Shown here in pieces: positions 17,527-25,856 of a DNA stretch of 64,000 nt. Where the stretch lies: positions 30,539-94,538 of the forward strand of contig CAZADH010000002.1 of NCBI GenBank assembly GCA_964483805.1. The letters run 5' to 3'. The notes under the pieces were generated by a model, which was given only the letters and a program-made list of their open reading frames with translations, did no database searches and was not told the DNA's origin. The translations under genes were made by a program, and so were the position numbers. How positions within the stretch are numbered: the first letter of the stretch is position 1; each line of letters starts with the position of its first letter. This DNA comes from CAZADH01 sp964483805 (GTDB lineage Bacteria > Muiribacteriota > Ozemobacteria > Ozemobacterales > Ozemobacteraceae).

Positions 17527-18903
17527 GTGCTGCGCGGCAACGACATGATCCAGTTGTTGGAACGCAAAGACCGCTTCGTCATTGACTGGGCGGTGGCTGT
17601 GTTGCGCGAAATCGGGCCGGAGCCGCATCCGCTCGAATCGGAACTGGTCGAGGTCATCAAAGGCACGGCCCTGCCTCTGACCCTCGCCGCCCTGTTGCCG
17701 GTCTTGCGTGACGAGAAGAACCCGCAATCGTTGCGTGACAAAGTGATGGCCAATTTGGTCGAGCGTGACCGGTTGATGCTGCGCTTGATCAACGCGTGCA
17801 CGCGGGCCAGCCAACGTGAGCGACTTCTCAATCCGCTCGCCGCCATGATGGTCGACGCGACCAGCGACATTGCCTGCTTCTCGGCGCTGATCCGGTTGCT
17901 CCTCGGGCATCGTGAATCGCGCGAACGCCTGCTCGCCGGCTTCGACAGCCTGTCGCGCATCCAGCGTTGGAACGTCGTGGTCAGTCTGGAAGCGACCGGC
18001 GATCTGCAGTATCTGTCGTTGTTCATTTCGGCCCTCGAAGACAGCGAACCCACGGTCGTGCAGGTGGCGGTGAAAGCCCTGGGGCGTCTGGGCGCCCACG
18101 CGGCAATCGACGAGATCATCGGCAAGCTCACCCATCCGCGCGAAGAGGTTGTGCTCAGCGCCGTGCGCACGCTCAGCGAGTTTCGTGACTCGCGCGCCAC
18201 GCTGCCGCTCATGAAGCTGATGGCCGGCACGCGCAGCCATCGCGTCCGCGCCACGGTCATCGCCGCTCTGGGCGGCTTCGCAGAAACACGGACTATTCCG
18301 GTAATAACCCGGTATCTCGCCCACGGTGACGAGCGGGTGCGTGCGAACGCCGTCTCGGCAATCAGCCAGAAGATGCTGGCCACGGGCAAGCAAGATCCAG
18401 AGATCATCAACCGCATTCGCGAAATGCTCGGCGATCCCAACCATCGGGTGCGCGCCGATGTCATCAGCAGTCTGTGGCAACTGGGCCAGATCGACAGTCT
18501 GACCGAAATCACCAAGATGGCGGCCTCGACCAACGACGAAGAACGGGCGGCCGGCGCCTATCTGGTCGGGCGCCTCAAGCTTCTGCAGTTCAAAGAGATG
18601 CTGATCGGTCTGACCGGCGATCCGGTGTGGTCGGTGCGCAAACTGGCAGCATTGTCATTGTTGTCGCTTGGCGATGCGGGCAAAGCGGTGTTGAAGGGGT
18701 TGTTGTCGCAGGGCGATGAACGCCAGCGCCTGGTCGCCGCCTTCGCGCTGTCGATGGGCGGTTATCCCGACGCGCACGGCCTGTTGCTGTGGGCCTCGCG
18801 CCAGGGCGGCAGCGACGGCGCCCTCGCCACCCAGTTGTTGAGCCAGTTGTCAGGCACGCCCGTGGGTGCGGTCGCGGCGGGTGACATCGAATCCGACGGT
18901 TGA
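17527..18903 (+). CDS. HEAT-repeat protein
   Basis: This 458-residue soluble protein is built almost entirely of HEAT repeats. Well-formed repeats (for example AVKALGRLGAHAAIDEIIGKL, RATVIAALGGFAETRTIPVITRYL, RANAVSAISQ) cover about 150-430. Such proteins usually scaffold other proteins. It is the first gene of a likely operon with two cyclases: the next frame opens inside its last codons, so it may be a partner or regulator of the cyclase pair. The GTG at 17527 follows GGGAGG by only 4 nt; an ATG at 17545 is possible but lies too far from that site. Confidence 0.75.
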   Translation: MLRGNDMIQLLERKDRFVIDWAVAVLREIGPEPHPLESELVEVIKGTALPLTLAALLPVLRDEKNPQSLRDKVMANLVERDRLMLRLINACTRASQRERLLNPLAAMMVDATSDIACFSALIRLLLGHRESRERLLAGFDSLSRIQRWNVVVSLEATGDLQYLSLFISALEDSEPTVVQVAVKALGRLGAHAAIDEIIGKLTHPREEVVLSAVRTLSEFRDSRATLPLMKLMAGTRSHRVRATVIAALGGFAETRTIPVITRYLAHGDERVRANAVSAISQKMLATGKQDPEIINRIREMLGDPNHRVRADVISSLWQLGQIDSLTEITKMAASTNDEERAAGAYLVGRLKLLQFKEMLIGLTGDPVWSVRKLAALSLLSLGDAGKAVLKGLLSQGDERQRLVAAFALSMGGYPDAHGLLLWASRQGGSDGALATQLLSQLSGTPVGAVAAGDIESDG

Positions 18904-21835
18904 CCCCACCCCGTTGACCGGCGACGCCCACAGTTCTGCAGCCCCCCCCAAGGCGTTGCCCCCGTCTGTTCCAGACGACGGCGCGGGACACCGGTCACGC
19001 TGGCTGACCGTGCTCATCGGCTGGACCATCGTCTACTGCTCGCTCGTGATCACGCCGGCGGTGATGTGCTATATTGTATTTACATCTGCCGCCGCCACTC
19101 GCTTCAATAGCCGGCTTGACGACGTGCGGCGCGACCTGGCGGTGCGCGGCGATCGTCTCGTGGCGCGCTGTGAGCGCGAGAAGGTCGTGGTGGGTCTCGT
19201 CGAGGGCCTGAACCGTCGCGGCATCGCCGGTTTCCTGGCCAGGGCCCAGACCTGGCAGCGCCATCACCCGGGAGCGATGCGTTGGATCGCCTGGGATCGC
19301 ACGGGAACGCTGCTCAAGATGCCCGACGAGTTGTCGGTGAACGGCAAACGTGCCTGGCAGGAGGTCGTACGCAAGATCTGGCATCCCGATGCCGGCAGCC
19401 GCACGACGGTGGCCGAGCGCGCCCAAGTCGTCGCGGGTTTGCAGCGGTTCCTTGGTCGGCGTCCGGTGGCCGGCACGCTGGTCGAGTCACCCCGGCGCCT
19501 GATCTCGACGGTCATCCTCGATCGGCCCTGTTGGTTCGTCTGGGCGCACCACCGGCCAGCACCCCACACGCAACCCGCACCAGTCGGCGATCCGCTCGGG
19601 GGGATTCTGCTGCAGGTCTTTCCTGAGAAACTGCCGGCCCAGTTCTGGATCGATCCGGTCTTGCGCCTGGCCGCGCGCGACCATGCCGACCGCCAGCCTC
19701 CGTTCGTCATGTTCGATCTGTGCGAACCGTGGCGCAATGTGGTGTCACCGTCGTTGGCCCGTCTTTCGCAGGGTTTCGTGCCCACGTTGCGCCGACGTTT
19801 TCTCGAGCGCAGCAGCGAACTGATCCAGGTCGGTTCCTACATTGCTGTCCCGGTTTCGCTCGACGCGGCGGGCGACACCCCGCAGCGGCTGCTGGTGCTC
19901 GCCGACATCGCCGACCTGTACCTGGAGCGAGCCACCGCCGAGCGCCGATCCGGCCACCTCTTGCTGCTCTTCCTCGTCGCCACAGCAGCCGGTGGAGCAT
20001 ACTGGGGGCGAAGCGGCGGTCACGGGGTGTCGCTGCGGTTGCGGGTGGTGCTGTTGTTTGGCGCCGCCGTGTTGTTGCCCACGCTCGGCCTGGTCGTCGG
20101 CGGCGCCCAGCTCGTCCGGTGGGAGGACCACAGCGAACGGGCCGTCGCCATCGACATGCTGCAACAGTCGGCGCTGCGGCTGAACGCTCGCGGCTACATG
20201 TATTTCGAAGAATACGGCGAACGGGTCCGGGAGCGCCTGGTCGCCCGCATTACCGGGCTCACCCGGGAACAGGATCTGCTCGCCGCCCTGCGCACGGCCA
20301 TGCGCCAGGGCCTGGGGTCGAGTTTCTTCGTTTCCAGACTCGATGGGGGATTGTGGACATCGGGAGGCCGCCGCCTTGCCTCGGGCCCTCTCGAAATGCT
20401 GCGTTTCGCCATGCGTCGCGAACACAACGAGGACGTCAATCTGCTCGCCCAGAGCGTCGTTTCGCCGCCGGGGCAGAAAGCCGACGTGCCATGGGTGCCC
20501 CTGACCGCAACCGCGGGAGCGGTGGTGTCTCGCATCAACGCCGTGCGCATGCTGCGCCTGGGCGATGCGGAATACGCGGTATTGAAGATGGCCGTCACCA
20601 TCAACTTCCGCACCCGCCTGGTCATCGTGGTATTCGATCCCCACGACCTCGAACTCGATCTGGCGGCCCGTGCCAGTCTGAGTATGCGCCGGCGCGAACT
20701 GCGCTCGCCAACCGCGCTCGCGCCGCGGGTCCATTTCGTGGCGGCAACACCGATCGGCGGCTGTTCCTGGCTCAACGCCTCGCTCGGTCGCCAACCGGCG
20801 GTCGCCCGGGCCGTTGCCCTCGAAAACGAGACGGTGGGCCTCATCGACTGGGCCGGTGAGACTCAACTGTTCTTCGTGCCGGCCCGCGAGACGCGGGCGG
20901 TGTTGCGCCCCATCTGGTTGTTGCCCGACCGCGGCATCCGCGCACGCATGGAGCGGCGGTGGCAGTTGATCGTGCGCACCGCAGCGTTGACTTCGGTGGG
21001 CGCGATTGCGCTGGCGTTGGCGCTCGCGGCCGGCGTTCTCGGGCCGGTTCGCCGCCTCGACCAGGCCGTCGCCGCCGTCCGCGCCGGCGATCTGCACTCC
21101 CGGGTCGACGGCGTCACCCGCGACGAGATGGGGATCCTGGCCATGGCCTTCAACGACATGGTCGGCCGGTTGCGCGAACGGGAGCGGATGAAGGCCTACG
21201 TCTCGGCCACGGTCCTGGCAGCCGTCCGCGACGACACCGTGTCGCGCGGCGCGAGTGCACGTTCGGCACGCGTCACCGTGCTGTTCTCGCACATCGCCGC
21301 TTTTTCCCAGATCGCCCGCACCTGGACCCCGGAGGCTGTGTTTTCCATGCTCAACAGCTACTTCGCCGGCGTCGAACCGGTCGTGCGTGAGCAGGGCGGC
21401 GACATCGACAAGTTCATCGGTGACGCGGTCATGGCCAGGTTTTTTGGTGACGGTCAGGAACGGCAGGCGGTCAATGCCGCACTGGCAATGCGCCGGCACT
21501 TGAATACATACAACGTAAGTCGCCAACAGGCCGGGTTGCCCGCAATCAACATCGGGATCGGGATCAACACAGGGGAGGTCATGCTCGGCGATGTCGGCAG
21601 CCGCAACCGCAAAGACCTGACCGTCATCGGCGACGCCGTCAACCTTGCCGCCCGCCTCGAGGTAGTGGCGCATCAGGGCACGCACACGCGCATCGTCGTC
21701 TCGGCAGAAACGGCCGGACAGCTCGAACCGTCGCTGCGACTGGTCGAGTTGGCGGTCACCACGGTCAAGGGCAAAGACCGCCCCGTGCAGGTATTCGAAG
21801 TGGTCGGGCCGACCGACGCGCAGGTGCCCCAGTGA
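18866..21835 (+). CDS. Membrane class III nucleotide cyclase, subunit with one metal Asp lost
   Basis: This 989-residue protein has TM1 at about 48-72, an extracytoplasmic domain to about 365, two close TM segments (366-420), a second extracytoplasmic domain, a TM at about 703-725, HAMP at about 725-775 and a class III cyclase domain at about 800-980. The catalytic domain keeps IDKFIGDAV (second metal Asp D853) and the transition-state residues of DAVNLAARL (N926, R930). The first metal Asp is His: VLFSHIAAF has H809 where FxDI is expected. Alone it should be poorly active. The gene overlaps the HEAT gene (GTG 18866; GTG 18881 is an alternative start) and ends GTGA on the next cyclase start, so the pair is cotranslated. 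Confidence 0.85.
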   Translation: MRSRRVTSNPTVDPTPLTGDAHSSAAPPKALPPSVPDDGAGHRSRWLTVLIGWTIVYCSLVITPAVMCYIVFTSAAATRFNSRLDDVRRDLAVRGDRLVARCEREKVVVGLVEGLNRRGIAGFLARAQTWQRHHPGAMRWIAWDRTGTLLKMPDELSVNGKRAWQEVVRKIWHPDAGSRTTVAERAQVVAGLQRFLGRRPVAGTLVESPRRLISTVILDRPCWFVWAHHRPAPHTQPAPVGDPLGGILLQVFPEKLPAQFWIDPVLRLAARDHADRQPPFVMFDLCEPWRNVVSPSLARLSQGFVPTLRRRFLERSSELIQVGSYIAVPVSLDAAGDTPQRLLVLADIADLYLERATAERRSGHLLLLFLVATAAGGAYWGRSGGHGVSLRLRVVLLFGAAVLLPTLGLVVGGAQLVRWEDHSERAVAIDMLQQSALRLNARGYMYFEEYGERVRERLVARITGLTREQDLLAALRTAMRQGLGSSFFVSRLDGGLWTSGGRRLASGPLEMLRFAMRREHNEDVNLLAQSVVSPPGQKADVPWVPLTATAGAVVSRINAVRMLRLGDAEYAVLKMAVTINFRTRLVIVVFDPHDLELDLAARASLSMRRRELRSPTALAPRVHFVAATPIGGCSWLNASLGRQPAVARAVALENETVGLIDWAGETQLFFVPARETRAVLRPIWLLPDRGIRARMERRWQLIVRTAALTSVGAIALALALAAGVLGPVRRLDQAVAAVRAGDLHSRVDGVTRDEMGILAMAFNDMVGRLRERERMKAYVSATVLAAVRDDTVSRGASARSARVTVLFSHIAAFSQIARTWTPEAVFSMLNSYFAGVEPVVREQGGDIDKFIGDAVMARFFGDGQERQAVNAALAMRRHLNTYNVSRQQAGLPAINIGIGINTGEVMLGDVGSRNRKDLTVIGDAVNLAARLEVVAHQGTHTRIVVSAETAGQLEPSLRLVELAVTTVKGKDRPVQVFEVVGPTDAQVPQ
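19068..19080. repeat. AATAC-N3-GTATT motif variant, GCTAT-ATT-GTATT
   Basis: Lies inside the first TM of the first cyclase. The five consecutive codons TAT ATT GTA TTT ACA are all AT-rich, although the protein could be coded with G/C-ending synonyms as elsewhere in the gene. Confidence 0.5.
21507..21519. repeat. AATAC-N3-GTATT motif variant, CATAC-AAC-GTAAG
   Basis: Lies inside the first cyclase catalytic domain, as AATACATACAACGTAAG. A close relative, ATACATATAACGTAAATAC, lies between genes at 61069-61087. Confidence 0.45.
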
Positions 21836-24675
21836 CCCGCAACGACAAGACCGAACCGGCAAGAGTGCCGCTCTGGCAATGGTTTGTCTTGTATCTGCTC
21901 GTTGTTGCCCTGCCGTCGTGGATGGTCGCCGACTATTTCCGGGCGTTGTTTGCCGAACAGGCTGAGACCCGCAGCCAGATGGCCGCAGCCAAGCTTTCGG
22001 TCGATGCGGCGGCCGCCGCGCACTTCTTCCGCTCGTCGTTTCTGCTCGAGTCGCTCCTGACCCGCTCTGCCTGGCCCGAGGCGCGTTGGCCGCAGTTTGT
22101 CGAGGCGCTCGAACGTCGCTACCCAGGTGCCTTTCGCTGGATTCTCTACGACCGATCGCAGCAGATTATCCCCATCGTCCCGACGGCACGCCTGCCCGGC
22201 GGCCCGGGGTTGTGGCATCGGGTCGTGTCGAGTTACGCCATCGCTTCCATGTCGTTCTACCGGTTGCTCGACGCCCGCCTTGGCACCGATCCGCTTCTGG
22301 GCGAAGTGCAGCGCGCGCTCGGCCCCGGTTTTCGGTTCGAGAACCTTCTCTCGACTTCCAGGGGCGTGCTGTACGGCCCCTGGGAAGGCGAACCTGCCGT
22401 CATGGCCTGGTGGCAGGATGGTCGCGATGCGGCTGACAACATCGTGGATCGCGGCCGCTTGCGCGGGTTTTTCGCGGTCATGCGCCCCGGGCGCCTGCCG
22501 CCGTTGCTGCCGATGCGCCTCATCGTCAGGGGCCACGCCGCGGGCATGCGGCGATCGACCTCATCGTTGGTGGCGATCGACCCCGCCGACCCCCGCCGCT
22601 TCTACACCCATCCCACTGTTCCGCGCGAACCGGCCCTGGGCGAACGGCTCTGGACCGCCCATCGCCACCGCACCGCCGACGTTTTCCGCGTCGATCATTG
22701 GCTCGCCACCGCCGTGCCCATCCGCGAGGCCATGGCCGGCAGGGTTTTTCTCCTGCACGACCTGGCCCCCGGGGAACGGCAGTATCAATGGCAATACAAC
22801 ATATTGATGGTCATCCTGTTCGCCGTGCAAGCCATCGGCGTGCTGTTGCTGCTCTCCTGCTGGCGCCGCGGGGGGCTCGAACTCGGCCTGCGTTGGCGCA
22901 TCATGAGTGCCCTCTCGCTGGCCATGTTGCTGCCGCTCGGCGGCCTGTATCAACTGGGCGAGCGGATGGTGGCGCGCGAGTATCAGGTCCGCCGCGAACA
23001 ACTGGCGGCCGGTTTGAGCCGGGACCTGGCCTTGGTCATGCCACGGTATCGGGACTTCAGCAGTCGGTATGGCGCCGCTCTGCTGGCCTCACTGACACGC
23101 GCTGTGGCCGGCCCGTTGTCGGAGCGGGAGATCAGCACCCGTTTGCAGCGGTTCGTCAGCCGACCGGCCCACCAGGTTTCCGATTTTTACCTGAGCGACG
23201 CCCGAGGACGACTGGCCCGCAGCGGCCGCGAACAGTCAGACCGGCGGTTCAAGACCATTGCCCAGATCATGTTGTCGGGCGTCTTGCGCGACAATGGCGG
23301 CCCCACCGAGTCTTCGGCTTTCAACGAGAGCATGCTCGAAACCGTGGCCGAGGTCGCCGAGAAAGACCGCCGCATGGACCAGTCGCTGCTGCGGGTAAAC
23401 GAGTGGGGCCTGCACATGTTCATGCGCGACTCGCGCTACATCATTGCCCTGCTGCCCCGGGTCGACGGCACCATGCGATCGTTGCTCGTGCCGGTGAATC
23501 CGGCACTGGTGAAGGTTCGCTTTGCCAATCGCGAGTTCGTGCGCGGACTGACGCCGGAGTTGCAGGCCGTCGGGCTGAGCCGGGCGAACTTCACCTCGGA
23601 CCAGTGGGGGCACATTCCCGCCGTGCCGGCCTTCTGGCAGAACGGCGAGATTCGCCAGGCCCTCGAAGATCGGCGGACGCAGCGCGCCGGCGAGTTCACG
23701 CTCAACAACGGCCGCTTCCTCTACCAGACCGGCGCGCGGACCGCGTTGTTTCCTTACATTTTCGTGGGCGTGGCCCCCCTCGACCCGGTCGCGGCCGAGG
23801 TCAATCGACACGCATGGGCGTTTCGGGGTGCGGCCCTCTTTGTCACCGGCCTGGTGGGCGTTCTCGGCTGGTTATTGGCCGCCGGCCTGCTCGCGCCGAT
23901 CCGTCGCCTCGAAGTAGCGGTGCGCCAGGTCGCCGCGGGCAACCTCGACGTCGAGGTGGCCGTGGTGGGCCGTGACGAGATTGGTCGCCTGGCCGAGAAT
24001 TTCAACGACATGTTCCGCGGTCTGCGCGAGCGCGAGCGCATGCAGGCCTATGTGTCTCCGGCTGTCCTCGAGGCGGTGCGCGACGACGCCACCGCGGCGG
24101 GCCAGCAGGCGCGAACCTGCGAGGCGACGGTGTTCGTTGCCGATATCCGCTCGTTTACGACCCTGTCGGAGAAACATGGACCGCAAGCGATGTTCGCGAT
24201 GCTCAACGAGTACATGACGGGGGTCGAGGCGTTGCTTCGCGAGCATGGCGGACGCATCGACAAGTTCATCGGGGACGCCGTCCTGGCGGTGTTTCTCGAC
24301 CCAGGTCGTGCGGGCGCCCTCGAGGCGGTGCGGGCAGCATGGGCCGTCACCCGGTTCGTCGCCGAGTTCAGCACCCGCCGGCAACGGGCCGGGTTGTTCG
24401 GGGTGGGCGTCGGGGTCGGCATCACCACCGGCCGCGTCCTGGTGGGCACGGTCGGCAGCGCAACCCGCAAAGATCTGGCCGTGATTGGTGACGAGGTCGA
24501 GCGGGCCGCGCAACTCGAAGCCGCCTCGAAACAGGGGCGTCACTCGCGCATCATTCTCTCGCCGGCCACCCACGACCTGGTCAAGGATGTAACTCGTTGT
24601 ATTTCTCTTGCTCCCTCTCACGCCCGCGATGCCGACCTCGTCGCTTTCGAAGTGGTCGAAGCGCCAAGCGCTTGA
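21832..24675 (+). CDS. Membrane class III nucleotide cyclase, subunit lacking substrate/transition-state residues
   Basis: This 947-residue protein has the same architecture as its upstream neighbour: TM1 at about 14-33, an extracytoplasmic domain, a TM pair at about 322-385, a second extracytoplasmic domain, a TM at about 660-685, HAMP, and a cyclase domain at about 755-930. Here both metal Asp residues are intact (FVADIRSF D771; IDKFIGDAV D815). The segment normally reading TVIGDAVNLAAR is AVIGDEVERAAQ, so the base-contacting Thr is A883, Asn is E890 and Arg is Q894. It complements the upstream protein exactly, as mammalian C1 and C2 domains do. The GTG start overlaps the upstream stop (GTGA). 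Family role: cAMP or cGMP synthesis controlled by an external signal. Confidence 0.85.
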   Translation: MTRNDKTEPARVPLWQWFVLYLLVVALPSWMVADYFRALFAEQAETRSQMAAAKLSVDAAAAAHFFRSSFLLESLLTRSAWPEARWPQFVEALERRYPGAFRWILYDRSQQIIPIVPTARLPGGPGLWHRVVSSYAIASMSFYRLLDARLGTDPLLGEVQRALGPGFRFENLLSTSRGVLYGPWEGEPAVMAWWQDGRDAADNIVDRGRLRGFFAVMRPGRLPPLLPMRLIVRGHAAGMRRSTSSLVAIDPADPRRFYTHPTVPREPALGERLWTAHRHRTADVFRVDHWLATAVPIREAMAGRVFLLHDLAPGERQYQWQYNILMVILFAVQAIGVLLLLSCWRRGGLELGLRWRIMSALSLAMLLPLGGLYQLGERMVAREYQVRREQLAAGLSRDLALVMPRYRDFSSRYGAALLASLTRAVAGPLSEREISTRLQRFVSRPAHQVSDFYLSDARGRLARSGREQSDRRFKTIAQIMLSGVLRDNGGPTESSAFNESMLETVAEVAEKDRRMDQSLLRVNEWGLHMFMRDSRYIIALLPRVDGTMRSLLVPVNPALVKVRFANREFVRGLTPELQAVGLSRANFTSDQWGHIPAVPAFWQNGEIRQALEDRRTQRAGEFTLNNGRFLYQTGARTALFPYIFVGVAPLDPVAAEVNRHAWAFRGAALFVTGLVGVLGWLLAAGLLAPIRRLEVAVRQVAAGNLDVEVAVVGRDEIGRLAENFNDMFRGLRERERMQAYVSPAVLEAVRDDATAAGQQARTCEATVFVADIRSFTTLSEKHGPQAMFAMLNEYMTGVEALLREHGGRIDKFIGDAVLAVFLDPGRAGALEAVRAAWAVTRFVAEFSTRRQRAGLFGVGVGVGITTGRVLVGTVGSATRKDLAVIGDEVERAAQLEAASKQGRHSRIILSPATHDLVKDVTRCISLAPSHARDADLVAFEVVEAPSA
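22793..22805. repeat. AATAC-N3-GTATT motif, AATAC-AAC-ATATT
   Basis: Lies inside the second cyclase, as CAATACAACATATTGA. It forces the rare codon ATA next to TTG. Confidence 0.6.
24591..24603. repeat. AATAC-N3-GTATT motif variant, AACTC-GTT-GTATT
   Basis: Lies near the 3' end of the second cyclase gene; the local codons are GTA ACT CGT TGT ATT TCT CTT. Confidence 0.4.
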
Positions 24676-24799
24676 TGCATGCGCGACTGCCGTAGAGTCA
24701 TCCGCCCGCACACAACAGGCCCCAACGCCTGCGCAGCTCCTTGATATTGCTTCTGTATTTATCGTATCCTGGCCATCATCCACACCCGGGGAGGCTCTT

Positions 24800-25759
24800 A
24801 TGACATCAACCGGCATTCGCGTAGGGGTCAGTAGTTGCCTATTGGGCAACGAGGTTCGTTTCGACGGCGGTCACAAACACGATCGTTACATCACCGGCAC
24901 GCTGGGTCAGTTCTTTACCTGGGTCCCGGTGTGTCCGGAGGTCGAGTGCGGGCTGCCCGTGCCGCGCGAAGCGATGCGGTTGCTCGGCCGCAAGGAGTCG
25001 CCGCGCCTGGTCACGGTCAACACCGGTGTCGATCTCACCGACAAGATGCTGACGTATGCCCGGCGACGGGTCGCCGAGCTGGCCCACGAGGATCTGTGCG
25101 GCTACATTTTCAAGAGCGGGTCACCCAGCTCGGGCATGCAGGGCGTTCGGCTCTACGACGCCAATGGTGTGCCGGCCAAAGTGGCCGTCGGCCTGTTCGC
25201 CCGCGAGTTCATGACCGCCTTTCCGCTCATCCCCTGCGAAGACGAGGGACGCTTGCACGACATGGGGCTGCGCGAGAATTTCATCGAGCGGGTGTTTGCC
25301 TGGCGGCGTTGGCGCGACTTTCTCGCCGGTGGACGGCGCCCGCGCGACCTCGTGGCGTTCCATGCCCGCGAAAAAATGCTCTTGATGGCCCACAGTGTCA
25401 AGCATCTGCGCGAACTTGGCCGGTTGGTCGCTGAAGCCGGCTCGATCAAGGGACGCGGAACCGACCTTTTTGACCGCTACGGCGAGACCTTCATGACCGC
25501 CTTGAAAACTCACGCCACGCCCAAGAAGCACGCCAACGTGCTTTCACACCTGCAGGGCTTTCTGAAAGACCAGTTGACCACGCCCGACAAGCAGGAACTC
25601 GTCGAGGTGATCGAGTCGTATCGCACCGGCCAGGTGCCGCTCATCGTGCCGCTGACCCTGCTCAATCACCATTTCCGCCATCACCCGGTCGACTGGGTCG
25701 CCGACCAGACCTATCTGCACCCATATCCCGGGGAACTGCTGCTGCGCAACCATGTGTGA
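24800..25759 (+). CDS. DUF523-DUF1722 fusion protein (TudS-like plus YbgA-like)
   Basis: This is a 319-residue protein. The N-terminal half is DUF523: SSCLLGNEVRFDGG (C13) and CPEVECGLPVPRE (C45, C50). The third Cys of the stand-alone family is replaced in FKSGSPSSGMQG, which is normal for the fused form. The C-terminal half is DUF1722 (YbgA), with MAHSVKHLRELG and HPYPGELLLRNHV. Stand-alone DUF523 proteins such as TudS bind an Fe-S cluster and desulfurate thiouracil; the function of the fusion is not settled. The ATG at 24800 follows GGGGAGG. It is convergent with the chemoreceptor gene, from which a small hairpin separates it. Confidence 0.85.
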   Translation: MTSTGIRVGVSSCLLGNEVRFDGGHKHDRYITGTLGQFFTWVPVCPEVECGLPVPREAMRLLGRKESPRLVTVNTGVDLTDKMLTYARRRVAELAHEDLCGYIFKSGSPSSGMQGVRLYDANGVPAKVAVGLFAREFMTAFPLIPCEDEGRLHDMGLRENFIERVFAWRRWRDFLAGGRRPRDLVAFHAREKMLLMAHSVKHLRELGRLVAEAGSIKGRGTDLFDRYGETFMTALKTHATPKKHANVLSHLQGFLKDQLTTPDKQELVEVIESYRTGQVPLIVPLTLLNHHFRHHPVDWVADQTYLHPYPGELLLRNHV

Positions 25760-25802
25760 CCTCAGCCGCGCCCGGCACCGGCACACTATATTTCCGTGGT
25801 AG

Positions 25803-25824
25803 GACGCGACTCCGAGGTCGCGTT
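25803..25824. terminator. Short hairpin between convergent genes
   Basis: GACGCGAC (25803-25810) pairs with GTCGCGTT (25817-25824) over 8 bp including one G-T pair. No T-tract is seen. Confidence 0.35.
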
Positions 25825-25856
25825 CGCTGGCCGCTGCCGGCCCGGCGGTATGTCGC

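Noticed and set aside
15517..18480. 987-codon minus-strand open frame opposite the TPR and HEAT genes
   Set aside because: It spans two real genes and their gap, shows His/Gln/Asp-rich antisense composition and no domain, and the sense frames have clear TPR and HEAT repeats.
19745..21862. 705-codon minus-strand open frame opposite the first cyclase
   Set aside because: The cyclase and HAMP motifs on the plus strand are unambiguous; the antisense product has no recognisable features.
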